This document shows, in pieces, positions 1 to 8,270 of a stretch of DNA of 64,000 nt. The stretch's first letter is position 1; the number at the start of each line of letters is the position of its first letter. The notes below the pieces were generated by a model. It had not been told where the DNA came from. It worked only from the letters and a program-made list of their open reading frames with translations, and ran no database searches. A program made the position numbers and the translations under genes. Origin of the DNA: Bacteroidota bacterium (GTDB lineage Bacteria > Bacteroidota > Bacteroidia > Chitinophagales > BACL12); NCBI GenBank assembly GCA_016706865.1, contig JADJIS010000003.1, forward strand, positions 2,400,001 to 2,464,000, read 5' to 3'.

Positions 1-2
1 CA

Positions 3-611
3 AATGCAGTTGCAGAATGTGCTTTTGGTATGATGATATATATGGCTCGCAAACAATTCAGCGGTAGTTCCGGATCAGAACTTCGCGGAAAAAAATTAGG
101 TATAATTGGTTATGGAAATATTGGCAGATATATGGCGCAAATTGGCCGTGGTTTTGGAATGGAAGTATTTGCATATAAAAGAAATATGGACAGGCTTGCT
201 CTTCAAATTGATGGAGTAACCCCTGCAAATAGTTTTGAGGATATATTTGAACACTGCGAATTTATTTCTCTCCATATTCCATCTACTCCTGAAACAAAAG
301 GTGTAATCGATTATCACTTACTTAAACTATTACCAAAAGGTGGAATGCTTGTAAATACAGCCCGACTTGATGTTGTAAATGAGGATGATCTTTTAAAATT
401 GATGGAAGAAAGAAATGATATTACTTATGTAACCGATTTTGTTCCTAAAAAAGAAAGTGATTTTAAAGAGAAATTTTCTAAACGCGTTTTTTATCCGGCA
501 AAAAAAATGGGTGCACAAACAGAGGAAGCAAATGTTAATGCCGGGATTGCTGCAGCAAAACAAATAATTGATTTTCTTGACAAAGGAATAGATACATTCC
601 GGGTGAATTAA
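3..611 (+). CDS. serA: D-3-phosphoglycerate dehydrogenase, C-terminal part (5' end outside window)
   Basis: The frame is open from base 3, so the start codon lies upstream of the window and about 202 C-terminal residues are visible. The NAD-binding Rossmann segment carries the GYGNIG dinucleotide loop, followed by LHIPSTPETKG and LVNTAR, as in D-2-hydroxyacid dehydrogenases. The enzyme would oxidise 3-phosphoglycerate in the first step of serine synthesis. Where most SerA proteins have a TPHLGA motif with the catalytic histidine, this one reads YPAKKMGAQTEEAN. From memory, the short SerA of Bacteroides has a similar PKKMGAQT motif, so this appears to be a lineage feature and not a lesion. A DUF1015 gene follows downstream, with one opposed gene between. 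Confidence 0.9.
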   Translation, partial: NAVAECAFGMMIYMARKQFSGSSGSELRGKKLGIIGYGNIGRYMAQIGRGFGMEVFAYKRNMDRLALQIDGVTPANSFEDIFEHCEFISLHIPSTPETKGVIDYHLLKLLPKGGMLVNTARLDVVNEDDLLKLMEERNDITYVTDFVPKKESDFKEKFSKRVFYPAKKMGAQTEEANVNAGIAAAKQIIDFLDKGIDTFRVN

Positions 612-632
612 AGAACATTGTTCAATTGAAAC

Positions 633-670
633 AAAAAAAAATGCGAGGTTTTCACCCCGCATTTTTTTTA
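633..670. terminator. Bidirectional intrinsic terminator
   Basis: An A-run, a stem ATGCG(A)GG / CC(C)CGCAT with a short loop and a T-run lie between the convergent ends of serA and the secreted-protein gene. The A/T flanks let it work in both directions. Confidence 0.8.
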
Positions 671-683
671 TTTTTCTGATGTA

Positions 684-1532
684 TTAATTAATATAAACTT
701 CTTTCGTGCTTACACCATCTTTAGCATCAATTTTAACAATATAATTTCCAGATGTAAAAGCACTCATGTCAACTTGTGTTGATCCGGTATTTAACATTTG
801 GTTAATGATCATTTTACCTGACATGTCAAACACGGTAATGTTTGCATCAAGAATATTTGCATTGTTGATCACATTCAGAGTACTTCCAAAACTATAGATA
901 TTTACAGCTCCGGTAGGTAATTCTGTTACCCCAACACCACCACCAGTAGTAGCACCTGATTCAATTGCGATTTCAGGAACACTTTCATACGCGAAATCAA
1001 AAACAGTTACAAATACAGTATTTAGATCGCTCTCAAGGCGGATCCAACCGTAATGTAGATTGCCACTTATTTCAAATTGCACTCCTATTGCACCTTCTCC
1101 CGCACCTGGGAAATGTCCAAAAACATATCCATAATAATTGGAACCAAGAACCGCAGAACTAACGAAATCTTCATCTGAACCGATATTATCACCGGCATCT
1201 AATACACTTGCGTAGTTGTACGCAGCACCCTCAGTTCCCATAACAAGGTTAGAAGGACCACCAACACCTAAAGCTGTTACACTGCCAAAAGCTGTAGCGA
1301 ATGACCATGTTCCATTAACTCCTGTCAAGCTGGAAGCTGCGATAAGGAAGTCGATAGTTCCATCGCCATCAAGATCAATTTCAAACATTTCGCCAATACC
1401 AATGGTGGCATCTGTAATGTCTGTATAAACTACCTCTGCATTCATTGTGGCAGTTCCGGCAGTTAATACAGCAGCCATTGCTGAATATGCCTTTAGTTTT
1501 GAACCAGTTAAATTTTTGTAAATCTTATTCAT
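684..1532 (-). CDS. Secreted protein with T9SS type A sorting domain
   Basis: This 282-residue protein begins with a basic N-terminus and a hydrophobic AAVLTAGTATMNA segment, a plausible signal peptide. Residues about 45-190 hold a domain with an acidic DLDGDGTIDF loop that resembles a calcium-binding site, and beta-rich Gly/Ser sequence. The last 75 residues (INIYSFG-type start, then ITVFDMSGKMI, GNYIVKI and KEVYIN) match the Por_Secre_tail type A sorting domain, which directs export across the outer membrane by the type IX system. The passenger function is not recognisable. A good TAnnTTTG promoter lies upstream and a shared terminator downstream. Confidence 0.85.
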   Translation of the reverse strand: MNKIYKNLTGSKLKAYSAMAAVLTAGTATMNAEVVYTDITDATIGIGEMFEIDLDGDGTIDFLIAASSLTGVNGTWSFATAFGSVTALGVGGPSNLVMGTEGAAYNYASVLDAGDNIGSDEDFVSSAVLGSNYYGYVFGHFPGAGEGAIGVQFEISGNLHYGWIRLESDLNTVFVTVFDFAYESVPEIAIESGATTGGGVGVTELPTGAVNIYSFGSTLNVINNANILDANITVFDMSGKMIINQMLNTGSTQVDMSAFTSGNYIVKIDAKDGVSTKEVYIN

Positions 1533-1555
1533 AATATTTTTTTTATTTGATTGCC

Positions 1556-1563
1556 CAAATATA
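1556..1563 (-). promoter_or_regulatory. Bacteroidetes -7 promoter element (TATATTTG)
   Basis: TATATTTG on the minus strand matches TAnnTTTG exactly, 23 bp before the start of the T9SS cargo gene. No clear -33 TTTG is present. Confidence 0.6.
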
Positions 1564-1684
1564 CAATTTTTTTATTATTTCAATTTTGACCACCGCATTT
1601 TTTAACAGAATTTAGGATATTTACCCTAATACCACTACTTTTTCACAATTGGCTTCAATTTAAAAACAAAGACGAAACACTTTC

Positions 1685-1692
1685 TATCTTTG
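1685..1692 (+). promoter_or_regulatory. Bacteroidetes -7 promoter element (TATCTTTG)
   Basis: TATCTTTG matches TAnnTTTG and lies 16 bp before the ATG of the DUF1015 gene. This implies a very short leader and transcription separate from serA. Confidence 0.65.
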
Positions 1693-1708
1693 CAAAAAAA
1701 TTTGATTT

Positions 1709-2953
1709 ATGGCAATCATTAACCCTTTTAAAGGATGGCGTCCTAAACCGGAACTGGCAGAATTAGTGGCGAGTCGCCCATATGACGTTTTAAACAGCGA
1801 AGAAGCAAGAGAAGAGGCTGCGGGAAATGCAGTGAGTTTTTTGCATGTTTGTAAACCCGAGATTGATCTTCCGGAGAATATTGATCATTACGCCGATGCA
1901 GTATATGCCAAGGCTGCTGAAAACTGGAAACGTTTTCAAACTGACGGAACTTTTAACCAGGACAATAAACCTTGTTTATATGCCTACCGTCAGATCATGA
2001 ACGGTCATGCTCAAATTGGGTTAGTAGCTAATTCAAGTATTGAGGATTATTTTAACGATATCATCAAAAAACATGAATTTACACGACCTGACAAAGAAAA
2101 TGACCGCATAAGACATATGTTTGAATTACAATGCCATCCGGAACCGGTTTTTTTAACCTATCCTGATGTGGCTGCCATTGATACTATAATTAATGAGGTT
2201 GTAAGTACCAATGCACCAATAAATGATTTTACTGCTGAGGACGGAATACAACATACTTTTTGGGTAATTGATAATGATCAGCATATTGCTGAACTTGTAA
2301 ATTTATTTCAACAATCTGTTCCATTTACTTATATCGCTGATGGTCATCACCGCAGTGCATCCAGTGCAAAGGTTGGAAAACGTATGGGAGAGGCAAATCC
2401 AGATCATACCGGCAAAGAGGAATATAATTTCTTTTTAAGTGTGATCTTTCCTGCAAGCCAGTTAATGATAATGGATTATAATAGAGTAATCATTGACCTG
2501 AACGGACATTCCAAACATGATATCATTGCTGCTTTAGAAAATAATTTTATTGTGGAACGAAGTGTTTCTACCTATAAACCGGAAAATCTTCACAACTTCG
2601 GAATGTATATTGATAATGAATGGTATAAACTTACTGCAAAAGAAAACACTTACGATAACAATGATCCTATCGCAGTGCTTGATGTTACTATTTTATCAAA
2701 TCATATTTTAGATCCCATCTTTAATATTAAAGATCAGCGAACAGATAAAAGAATTGATTTTGTTGGTGGAATAAGAGGATTGGGTGAACTCGAAAAAAGA
2801 GTGAACAGCGGAGAAATGAAGATCGCATTTAGTTTATATCCCGTTTCAATTCAACAATTAATAAATATTGCAGATTCCGGAAATGTAATGCCGCCTAAAA
2901 GTACTTGGTTTGAACCGAAGTTGAGAAGTGGTTTGGTAGTGCATACTTTTTGA
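1709..2953 (+). CDS. DUF1015 family protein
   Basis: The 414-residue protein matches DUF1015 (COG4198) over its full length. The N-terminus NPFKGWRPKPELA and RPYDVL are typical, and the family hallmark DGHHR lies at about residues 211-215. No signal peptide or membrane segment is visible, so it is probably cytosolic. The biochemical function of the family is not established. In Bacteroidota I recall it often lying next to serine-synthesis genes, which fits serA upstream here, but it has its own -7 element. The ATG at 1709 is the only start that keeps the conserved N-terminus. Confidence 0.9.
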   Translation: MAIINPFKGWRPKPELAELVASRPYDVLNSEEAREEAAGNAVSFLHVCKPEIDLPENIDHYADAVYAKAAENWKRFQTDGTFNQDNKPCLYAYRQIMNGHAQIGLVANSSIEDYFNDIIKKHEFTRPDKENDRIRHMFELQCHPEPVFLTYPDVAAIDTIINEVVSTNAPINDFTAEDGIQHTFWVIDNDQHIAELVNLFQQSVPFTYIADGHHRSASSAKVGKRMGEANPDHTGKEEYNFFLSVIFPASQLMIMDYNRVIIDLNGHSKHDIIAALENNFIVERSVSTYKPENLHNFGMYIDNEWYKLTAKENTYDNNDPIAVLDVTILSNHILDPIFNIKDQRTDKRIDFVGGIRGLGELEKRVNSGEMKIAFSLYPVSIQQLINIADSGNVMPPKSTWFEPKLRSGLVVHTF

Positions 2954-2996
2954 AGGAATGAAGGGATGAGAGAATGAAAGAATGAAAGAATGAATA
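2954..2996. repeat. Short purine-rich tandem repeat (GAAAGAAT-like)
   Basis: Directly after the DUF1015 stop codon come imperfect 8-bp units of the type GAAAGAAT / GAGAGAAT, purine-rich on the plus strand. It resembles the other short tandem repeats confined to intergenic gaps of this window. Confidence 0.6.
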
Positions 2997-3015
2997 CTAT
3001 AATTTTTAATTAATT

Positions 3016-4155
3016 ATGAAATTTAATACGAAGGTTATACATGCGGGGATAGAACCGGATCCATCTACAGGGGCCATTATGACTCCTATTTTTCAAACAT
3101 CTACATATGTGCAGAATGCACCGGGTGATCACAAAGGCTATGAATATGCCCGGACACAAAATCCAACAAGGGATGCATTGCAGAAAAATCTTGCGGCATT
3201 GGAAAATGGAAATTTCGGGATTTGTTTTGCAAGTGGATTAGCAGCTACCGACGGTATAATTAAATTATTCAGTCAGGGAGATGAAATAATTTCCACCAAC
3301 GATCTTTATGGTGGATCGTACAGGGCTTTTACAAAGGTGTATGCACGATTCGGAATGAAATTTCATTTTGCAGATCTTACAGATCCGGAAAGTATAATTC
3401 CGCTTATCAATCCAAATACTAAAATGATCTGGATAGAAACACCCACAAATCCAATGTTGCGTATAATAGATATTGAAGCAATTTGTAAAATTGCAAAGGC
3501 ACACAATATATTGGTTTGTGTGGATAATACTTTTGCTTCGCCATATTTACAAACTCCACTTGATCTTGGTGCTGATATTGTGATGCATTCTGCAACTAAA
3601 TATTTAGGTGGACATAGCGATGTAATTCACGGTTGTGTAATTGTGAAGGATAAAGCGCTCGCTGATCAATTATATTTTTTACAAAATGCAACAGGCGCAG
3701 TACCTGGTCCGCAGGATTGTTTTTTAATATTACGCGGAATTAAAACATTGCATTTACGTGTTCAAAGAAGCTGCGAGAATGCCGAAAAAATTGCACATTT
3801 CCTCCGTAGCCATTCCAAAATAGAAAAGGTATATTGGCCTGGATTTACTGATCATCCTAATCATGATATTGCAAAAAAACAAATGCGCATGTTCGGTGCT
3901 ATGGTTTCCTTTACTTTAAAGGGAGATGATTTTACAGAAGCCACCAAAATTTTATCCTCCACACATTTATTTTCACTTGCCGAAAGTTTAGGTGGAGTGG
4001 AAAGTTTGATTGGACATCCTGCAAGTATGACACACGCATCCATTCCAAAAGAGGAACGCTTAAAAAACGGATTAGTTGATTCCCTGATAAGATTAAGTGT
4101 TGGTGTTGAAGATGTTGAGGATCTGATACAGGATCTCGAGAATGCTTTAAGTTAA
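3016..4155 (+). CDS. Cystathionine gamma-synthase / gamma-lyase family PLP enzyme
   Basis: The 379-residue protein is a full-length Cys/Met metabolism PLP-dependent enzyme (fold type I). TKVIHAG at the start, YEYARTQNPTR (phosphate-binding Tyr/Arg), the CVDNTFASPYLQTPLDLGAD block and the Schiff-base lysine in SATKYLGGHSD (about residue 195) are all present. The family covers cystathionine gamma-synthase, cystathionine gamma-lyase and related sulfhydrylases, and sequence alone does not separate them here. It therefore acts in methionine or cysteine trans-sulfuration in the cytosol. A hairpin terminator follows. Confidence 0.92.
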   Translation: MKFNTKVIHAGIEPDPSTGAIMTPIFQTSTYVQNAPGDHKGYEYARTQNPTRDALQKNLAALENGNFGICFASGLAATDGIIKLFSQGDEIISTNDLYGGSYRAFTKVYARFGMKFHFADLTDPESIIPLINPNTKMIWIETPTNPMLRIIDIEAICKIAKAHNILVCVDNTFASPYLQTPLDLGADIVMHSATKYLGGHSDVIHGCVIVKDKALADQLYFLQNATGAVPGPQDCFLILRGIKTLHLRVQRSCENAEKIAHFLRSHSKIEKVYWPGFTDHPNHDIAKKQMRMFGAMVSFTLKGDDFTEATKILSSTHLFSLAESLGGVESLIGHPASMTHASIPKEERLKNGLVDSLIRLSVGVEDVEDLIQDLENALS

Positions 4156-4164
4156 AATTGCAAC

Positions 4165-4194
4165 CCGGTTTTCTTGATCTTAAAACCGGAAAAA
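4165..4194 (+). terminator. Intrinsic terminator
   Basis: Perfect 8-bp stem CCGGTTTT / AAAACCGG around a 9-nt loop, 10 bp after the PLP-enzyme stop. It is followed by an A-rich and not a U-rich tract, so termination may be weak on this strand. Confidence 0.5.
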
Positions 4195-4255
4195 TTATTA
4201 TTGGGTCTAAATTATTTGTTTATTTTTATTTATTCTTGTTACCTATTTAACGATC

Positions 4256-5035
4256 ATGAATCTAAATACACTTGCACTTTTTTTTCTTGCAGTTGGACCT
4301 GCCGCTGCCATTATAATTTTTTTCTATGCAAAGGATAAACACGACAGAGAGCCTTTTGGCGTTTTGTTGCGCAGTTTCCTTGCAGGATGTTTTAGTGTGC
4401 TACCGGCAATTGTTCTGGAAAGTGCACTGCCAATGTTTGTTCCGGGAAGTACAGGGCCCTCGTTAATTTCCATTGCAATATATACTTTCATCATAATTGC
4501 AGCGAGTGAAGAATTTTCAAAATATATTTTCCTACGCTATTATGCATATAAAAAACCATCTTTTAACGAACCTTACGACGGAATTATTTATGCTGTAATG
4601 GTGGGAATGGGTTTTGCCACCGTGGAAAATCTTATGTATATTTTTGGTGCAGACACGCTCGGTGCAGCATGGGGCACTGCAGGATTAAGAGCGGTTACAG
4701 CAGTTCCGGCACATGCAACTTTTGCTGCTATCATGGGATATTTTATGGGGCTTGCCAAATTCAACCATGCAAACGAAAAATCATTAATGTTTCGCGGGTT
4801 TTTAATGGCAACTATTTTACATGGATTTTACGACTTTTTCTTATTCCAAAATTTAACAGTGGGTTTATATATTGGCGCTGTTGCTTCCCTCATAATTGGT
4901 TTGCGTTTTACAATTAGAGCGATGAAATTGCACAAACAAAATCCGAATTCCTTTAAACAAACTACTAATACTCTTGATTCTGTTTTATTTGAAGAACCTG
5001 ATCGTGGATTTGATTCGCCAACAAGGCCAAAATAG
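4256..5035 (+). CDS. PrsW family intramembrane metalloprotease
   Basis: The 259-residue protein has about seven or eight hydrophobic segments. The PrsW/CPBP-like motif set is visible: SEEFSKY with the paired glutamates near residue 84, GMGFATVENLMY with Glu near 124, HATFAAIMGYFMG with His near 160 and a further His in HGFYDF near 198. PrsW of Bacillus cleaves an anti-sigma factor within the membrane. The substrate here is unknown. The next gene starts 9 bp downstream, so the two are probably co-transcribed. Confidence 0.9.
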   Translation: MNLNTLALFFLAVGPAAAIIIFFYAKDKHDREPFGVLLRSFLAGCFSVLPAIVLESALPMFVPGSTGPSLISIAIYTFIIIAASEEFSKYIFLRYYAYKKPSFNEPYDGIIYAVMVGMGFATVENLMYIFGADTLGAAWGTAGLRAVTAVPAHATFAAIMGYFMGLAKFNHANEKSLMFRGFLMATILHGFYDFFLFQNLTVGLYIGAVASLIIGLRFTIRAMKLHKQNPNSFKQTTNTLDSVLFEEPDRGFDSPTRPK

Positions 5036-5043
5036 GCGAAAAC

Positions 5044-5829
5044 ATGACACATGAAGAACTCAAGGAATTTTTAGATCGCCAATTTAATTTATTTAATAGA
5101 CCTGATTTTATCATCAATGATCCGGTATCTGTTCCGCATAAATTTACTAAATTACAGGACATTGAGATCATTGGTTTTTGGACAGCAATACTTGCATGGG
5201 GTCAACGCGTTACCATTATCAACAAAGCGAATGAACTTATTCAATTACTGGAAAATGCTCCCTTTGATTTTATAGTAAATCATGAGGAAAAACATTTGAA
5301 GAGATTTGAAAACTTTAAGCACCGCACATTTAATTATACTGATACTTTATATTTTATTCATGTTTTAAAAAAGATTTATACTACACATAAATCTTTAGAG
5401 GAAACGTTCCTGTTTTCCGGCTACGAAAAGGAAATTACTGTGGAGAATATGCTCATAAATTTCCACAAAAACTTTTTTGATGATGCGGTTGCTCCGCACA
5501 GAACCAAAAAACATGTCCCGACTCCCGCCTCCAAAAGCACCTGCAAAAGATTGAATATGTTTTTGCGTTGGATGGTGCGGAAAGATGATAAAGGCGTGGA
5601 TTTCGGTGTGTGGAATTCCATACGTCCAGATCAACTGATATGCCCGCTTGACGTGCATGTTGAGCGAATTGCAAGAAGATTGCAACTCATCAGCAGAAAA
5701 CAAAACGACTGGCAGACCGCTAAGGAATTAACCTTAAATTTAAAAAAATTTGATGCATCCGATCCTGTAAAGTACGACTTTGCGTTATTTGGAACAGGGG
5801 TGATGGAAAAAAATGGCATGATATTTTAA
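5044..5829 (+). CDS. TIGR02757 family protein (DUF2400)
   Basis: The 261-residue protein fits the TIGR02757/DUF2400 family, a conserved Bacteroidota family of unknown function. Typical blocks are LDRQFNLFNRPDFI, the GFWTAILAWGQR segment, RLNMFLRWMVRKDD and the C-terminal CPLDVHVERIARRL, DPVKYDFALFGTGV. The last two recall helix-hairpin-helix DNA glycosylase-like proteins, but I see no defined catalytic site. It starts 9 bp after the PrsW gene. Confidence 0.88.
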   Translation: MTHEELKEFLDRQFNLFNRPDFIINDPVSVPHKFTKLQDIEIIGFWTAILAWGQRVTIINKANELIQLLENAPFDFIVNHEEKHLKRFENFKHRTFNYTDTLYFIHVLKKIYTTHKSLEETFLFSGYEKEITVENMLINFHKNFFDDAVAPHRTKKHVPTPASKSTCKRLNMFLRWMVRKDDKGVDFGVWNSIRPDQLICPLDVHVERIARRLQLISRKQNDWQTAKELTLNLKKFDASDPVKYDFALFGTGVMEKNGMIF

Positions 5830-5858
5830 CCAATTCGCCAATACAAATCACATTATAA

Positions 5859-6215
5859 ATGACCTCAACAAAAAACTGGATGGAATGCATGATGTACGAC
5901 ATTGCTGAAATGGGCGAAATTGACATCGTGGAAAACACTCTCCAAATTAATGATCAGAATGTATTGCGTACTAAACTCATTGAGGTTATCAGTTACCTGA
6001 TAGATCATAATTTTGAAAAATTACTTCTTATTTTATACCGTATTGATGTAGATGAAGAAAAAGCAAAAACATTGCTTTCCAAACATCTTCCCTCTGCTGC
6101 ACCTGAAATTTTAGCAGATCTTATCATCCAACGCCAGATCAAAAAGGAAGAGGTGAAAAAATCGTTCACACAATATGCAGCTGAATTTACCGATGATGAG
6201 GATCTGAGGTTGTAA
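5859..6215 (+). CDS. Small conserved-looking hypothetical protein
   Basis: A 118-residue acidic, mostly helical protein without signal peptide or membrane segment. LRTKLIEVISYLIDHNFEKLLLILYRIDVDE followed by HLPSAAPEILADLIIQRQIKK suggests a small helical bundle. It follows the TIGR02757 gene by 30 bp on the same strand. I do not recognise a named family. An internal ATG (residue 10 or 11) could be the real start, because the N-terminal residues before MYDIAEMGEIDIVENTLQI are unremarkable. Confidence 0.7.
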   Translation: MTSTKNWMECMMYDIAEMGEIDIVENTLQINDQNVLRTKLIEVISYLIDHNFEKLLLILYRIDVDEEKAKTLLSKHLPSAAPEILADLIIQRQIKKEEVKKSFTQYAAEFTDDEDLRL

Positions 6216-6274
6216 ACTTTGTTTTGGATTTTATTTTGGTGAAGGGTATAATTATATTTACCTCACATTTAAAG

Positions 6275-7750
6275 ATGAGATCCTTTACAATCTATCTCCG
6301 CTCACATCCATATATAATAGCAATATCCCTAATCGCTATTATCCAAATTTCTATTATATTGATATATGATTTTAATGGATATTTTGGTCAGGACAGTTAC
6401 GAGTACCTTAAAACAACCCGCGAGTTAATTACCTTTTATAAAAGCGGTATTTTACCTTCCTATTCAGTATTTCCCGGAATGTACCCATTCATTTGCAGTT
6501 TGATAGGTTTAGTGATTCCGAATACACTTTTTGTGTTGCAATTTGTTTCCATTCTTTCCTTGTTGATTTCATATATTTTGTTGCGACAGATCGCAATAAT
6601 GATCTACAAAACTGATAATAATATTGATGTATATTTATTTAGCTTTTTTGCCCTCTCTCCCTACATTCTGCGTTTCGGGATCATAAGCATGAGTGATCTT
6701 TCAGGAATTGTTTTATGGTTGACAACACTTTATCTGAGTTTATTATTTCAATCGCGTGGAAAGTTAAAATTTTTATTATTTGCTTGTTTATTTGGAGGAT
6801 TTGCGGTAATGACACGCTATACTGCGATCGTAATCCTATTAATGCCCGCAATAATATGCATCAGACAGATATTAAAACAAAAAAAATATCATTATTTTTT
6901 AATTGCTCTGCTATTTTTTAGTTTAGGAAGTCTGCCTGATTATTTGCTTCGCGGGCGCTTCTTTTTTTGGGAATTAAAAAACAATGGAAACGCATTTCCA
7001 TACTTCTATTTTGTAGATCAATATTCCATTTCGAATGTATTTAAAAGAGATTTTCACAATTTGGATGGTTGGCAAAATTATAGGTTCCCCAATATTATTC
7101 ATGTGATCCAGGTGTTTATCCACCCGGCCTTTATATTTGTTGGAACCTTTTTCCTGATTTTTATACGGAAAAAATATCTGCTTATAAAAGAACTACAACT
7201 TGCGCTTTTAACAACACTCATTTACCTTCTTTTTTTGGCGGGCAATGCATACCAGAGCAACCGCTATTTGATGTTTGTATTACCACTTATTCTTTTGTTT
7301 TATTACGGGGCCTTTCTGGAAATTACAAGCAGGATTAATTTTCAGAATTCAAAAAAAATACTTATTATATTGATGGTTTGTTCTATCCAGCTTTTTCTTT
7401 TTATCTATTCTTTCAAAGCAACCTTAGAAATGAACAGGAATGAAAAAGCGATCACCCGTGAAATTTCTAAATTGCCGGAGGGATCCACGATATATTCGTT
7501 TTCTATTAATGGAGCATTAACAGCTTATATACCCACAATAAATATTTATGATATCTATTTAAATAAAGTAGAAGACTTATCAATAAATAATGGTTATTTT
7601 TTATTTAATTACGAATCCTTTTCAAAACAATTCGAAGGTTTGTTGCCAATGGAAAATTATCAGTTTATTAATTCAAACTACAAGCTTAAAACAGTGTCGA
7701 AATTTGAAAATGGTTGGGAATTATATCAAATAATTTCTCTCACAAAATAA
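6275..7750 (+). CDS. GT39-like polytopic membrane glycosyltransferase
   Basis: About 491 residues and 10-12 hydrophobic helices. The architecture is that of GT-C (GT39/ArnT/PMT-like) transferases: after the first helix comes a periplasmic loop with an acidic motif (NGYFGQDSYEYLKTTREL) where these enzymes hold their catalytic Asp, and a soluble C-terminal portion. Such proteins move sugars from polyprenyl-phosphate donors outside the membrane. The acceptor is unknown. The open frame extends to a TTG at 6224, but the ATG at 6275 (MRSFTIYLRS) gives the usual basic N-terminus before helix 1. The 3' end overlaps the opposing DUF456 gene by 25 bp. Confidence 0.8.
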   Translation: MRSFTIYLRSHPYIIAISLIAIIQISIILIYDFNGYFGQDSYEYLKTTRELITFYKSGILPSYSVFPGMYPFICSLIGLVIPNTLFVLQFVSILSLLISYILLRQIAIMIYKTDNNIDVYLFSFFALSPYILRFGIISMSDLSGIVLWLTTLYLSLLFQSRGKLKFLLFACLFGGFAVMTRYTAIVILLMPAIICIRQILKQKKYHYFLIALLFFSLGSLPDYLLRGRFFFWELKNNGNAFPYFYFVDQYSISNVFKRDFHNLDGWQNYRFPNIIHVIQVFIHPAFIFVGTFFLIFIRKKYLLIKELQLALLTTLIYLLFLAGNAYQSNRYLMFVLPLILLFYYGAFLEITSRINFQNSKKILIILMVCSIQLFLFIYSFKATLEMNRNEKAITREISKLPEGSTIYSFSINGALTAYIPTINIYDIYLNKVEDLSINNGYFLFNYESFSKQFEGLLPMENYQFINSNYKLKTVSKFENGWELYQIISLTK

Positions 7751-8217
7751 AAGGTCATCACTATAACGGTTACCAGTTTTATAAAAGTTCCTGCAAGAAA
7801 TCCGATAAAACTTCCCCATGCGCTTCTCATAGCTCTTTTTTTATTTTTATTGTCGTGTAATATCTCTCCTAAATATGCCCCGGCAAAGGGTCCAATAATC
7901 AAACCTAAGGGTTGTGGAGGAATAAATATCCCTACCAGAGTTCCAACCATAGCACCTTTTTGTCCTGCTTTAGTACCACCATATTTTTTGGTCCCCCAAC
8001 TAGGAATATAATATTCGAGTATTCCTTGAATTATTACTACAATAGCCCATATAATTAGAAATTCATTAGAAAATTCACCAAATCTGGAGAAATGCAGTAA
8101 AATAAATCCTCCATAACAAAGAGGTGGCCCGGGCAAAATCGGCAAAACACTGCCGAGTATTCCCACCAGCATAAAAATTATGGCCAATATCAATAAAACG
8201 ATATCCAAAGCATTCAA
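7726..8217 (-). CDS. DUF456 domain-containing membrane protein
   Basis: The 163-residue protein has four or five hydrophobic segments rich in glycine. LVGILGSVLPILPGPPLCYGG, YGGTKAGQKGAMVGTLVG and IGPFAGAYLGE are the typical blocks of DUF456, a small inner-membrane family of unknown function. It converges on the glycosyltransferase gene with a 25-bp overlap and is divergent from fahA, 53 bp away. Confidence 0.9.
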   Translation of the reverse strand: MNALDIVLLILAIIFMLVGILGSVLPILPGPPLCYGGFILLHFSRFGEFSNEFLIIWAIVVIIQGILEYYIPSWGTKKYGGTKAGQKGAMVGTLVGIFIPPQPLGLIIGPFAGAYLGEILHDNKNKKRAMRSAWGSFIGFLAGTFIKLVTVIVMTFYFVREII

Positions 8218-8245
8218 AATTAATAGTTGAAAGCCACTGTTGTTG

Positions 8246-8253
8246 TATTTTTG
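8246..8253 (+). promoter_or_regulatory. Bacteroidetes -7 promoter element (TATTTTTG)
   Basis: TATTTTTG matches TAnnTTTG and ends 17 bp before the fahA ATG, in the divergent gap with the DUF456 gene. Confidence 0.6.
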
Positions 8254-8270
8254 TGAAATAAATAAGATTT

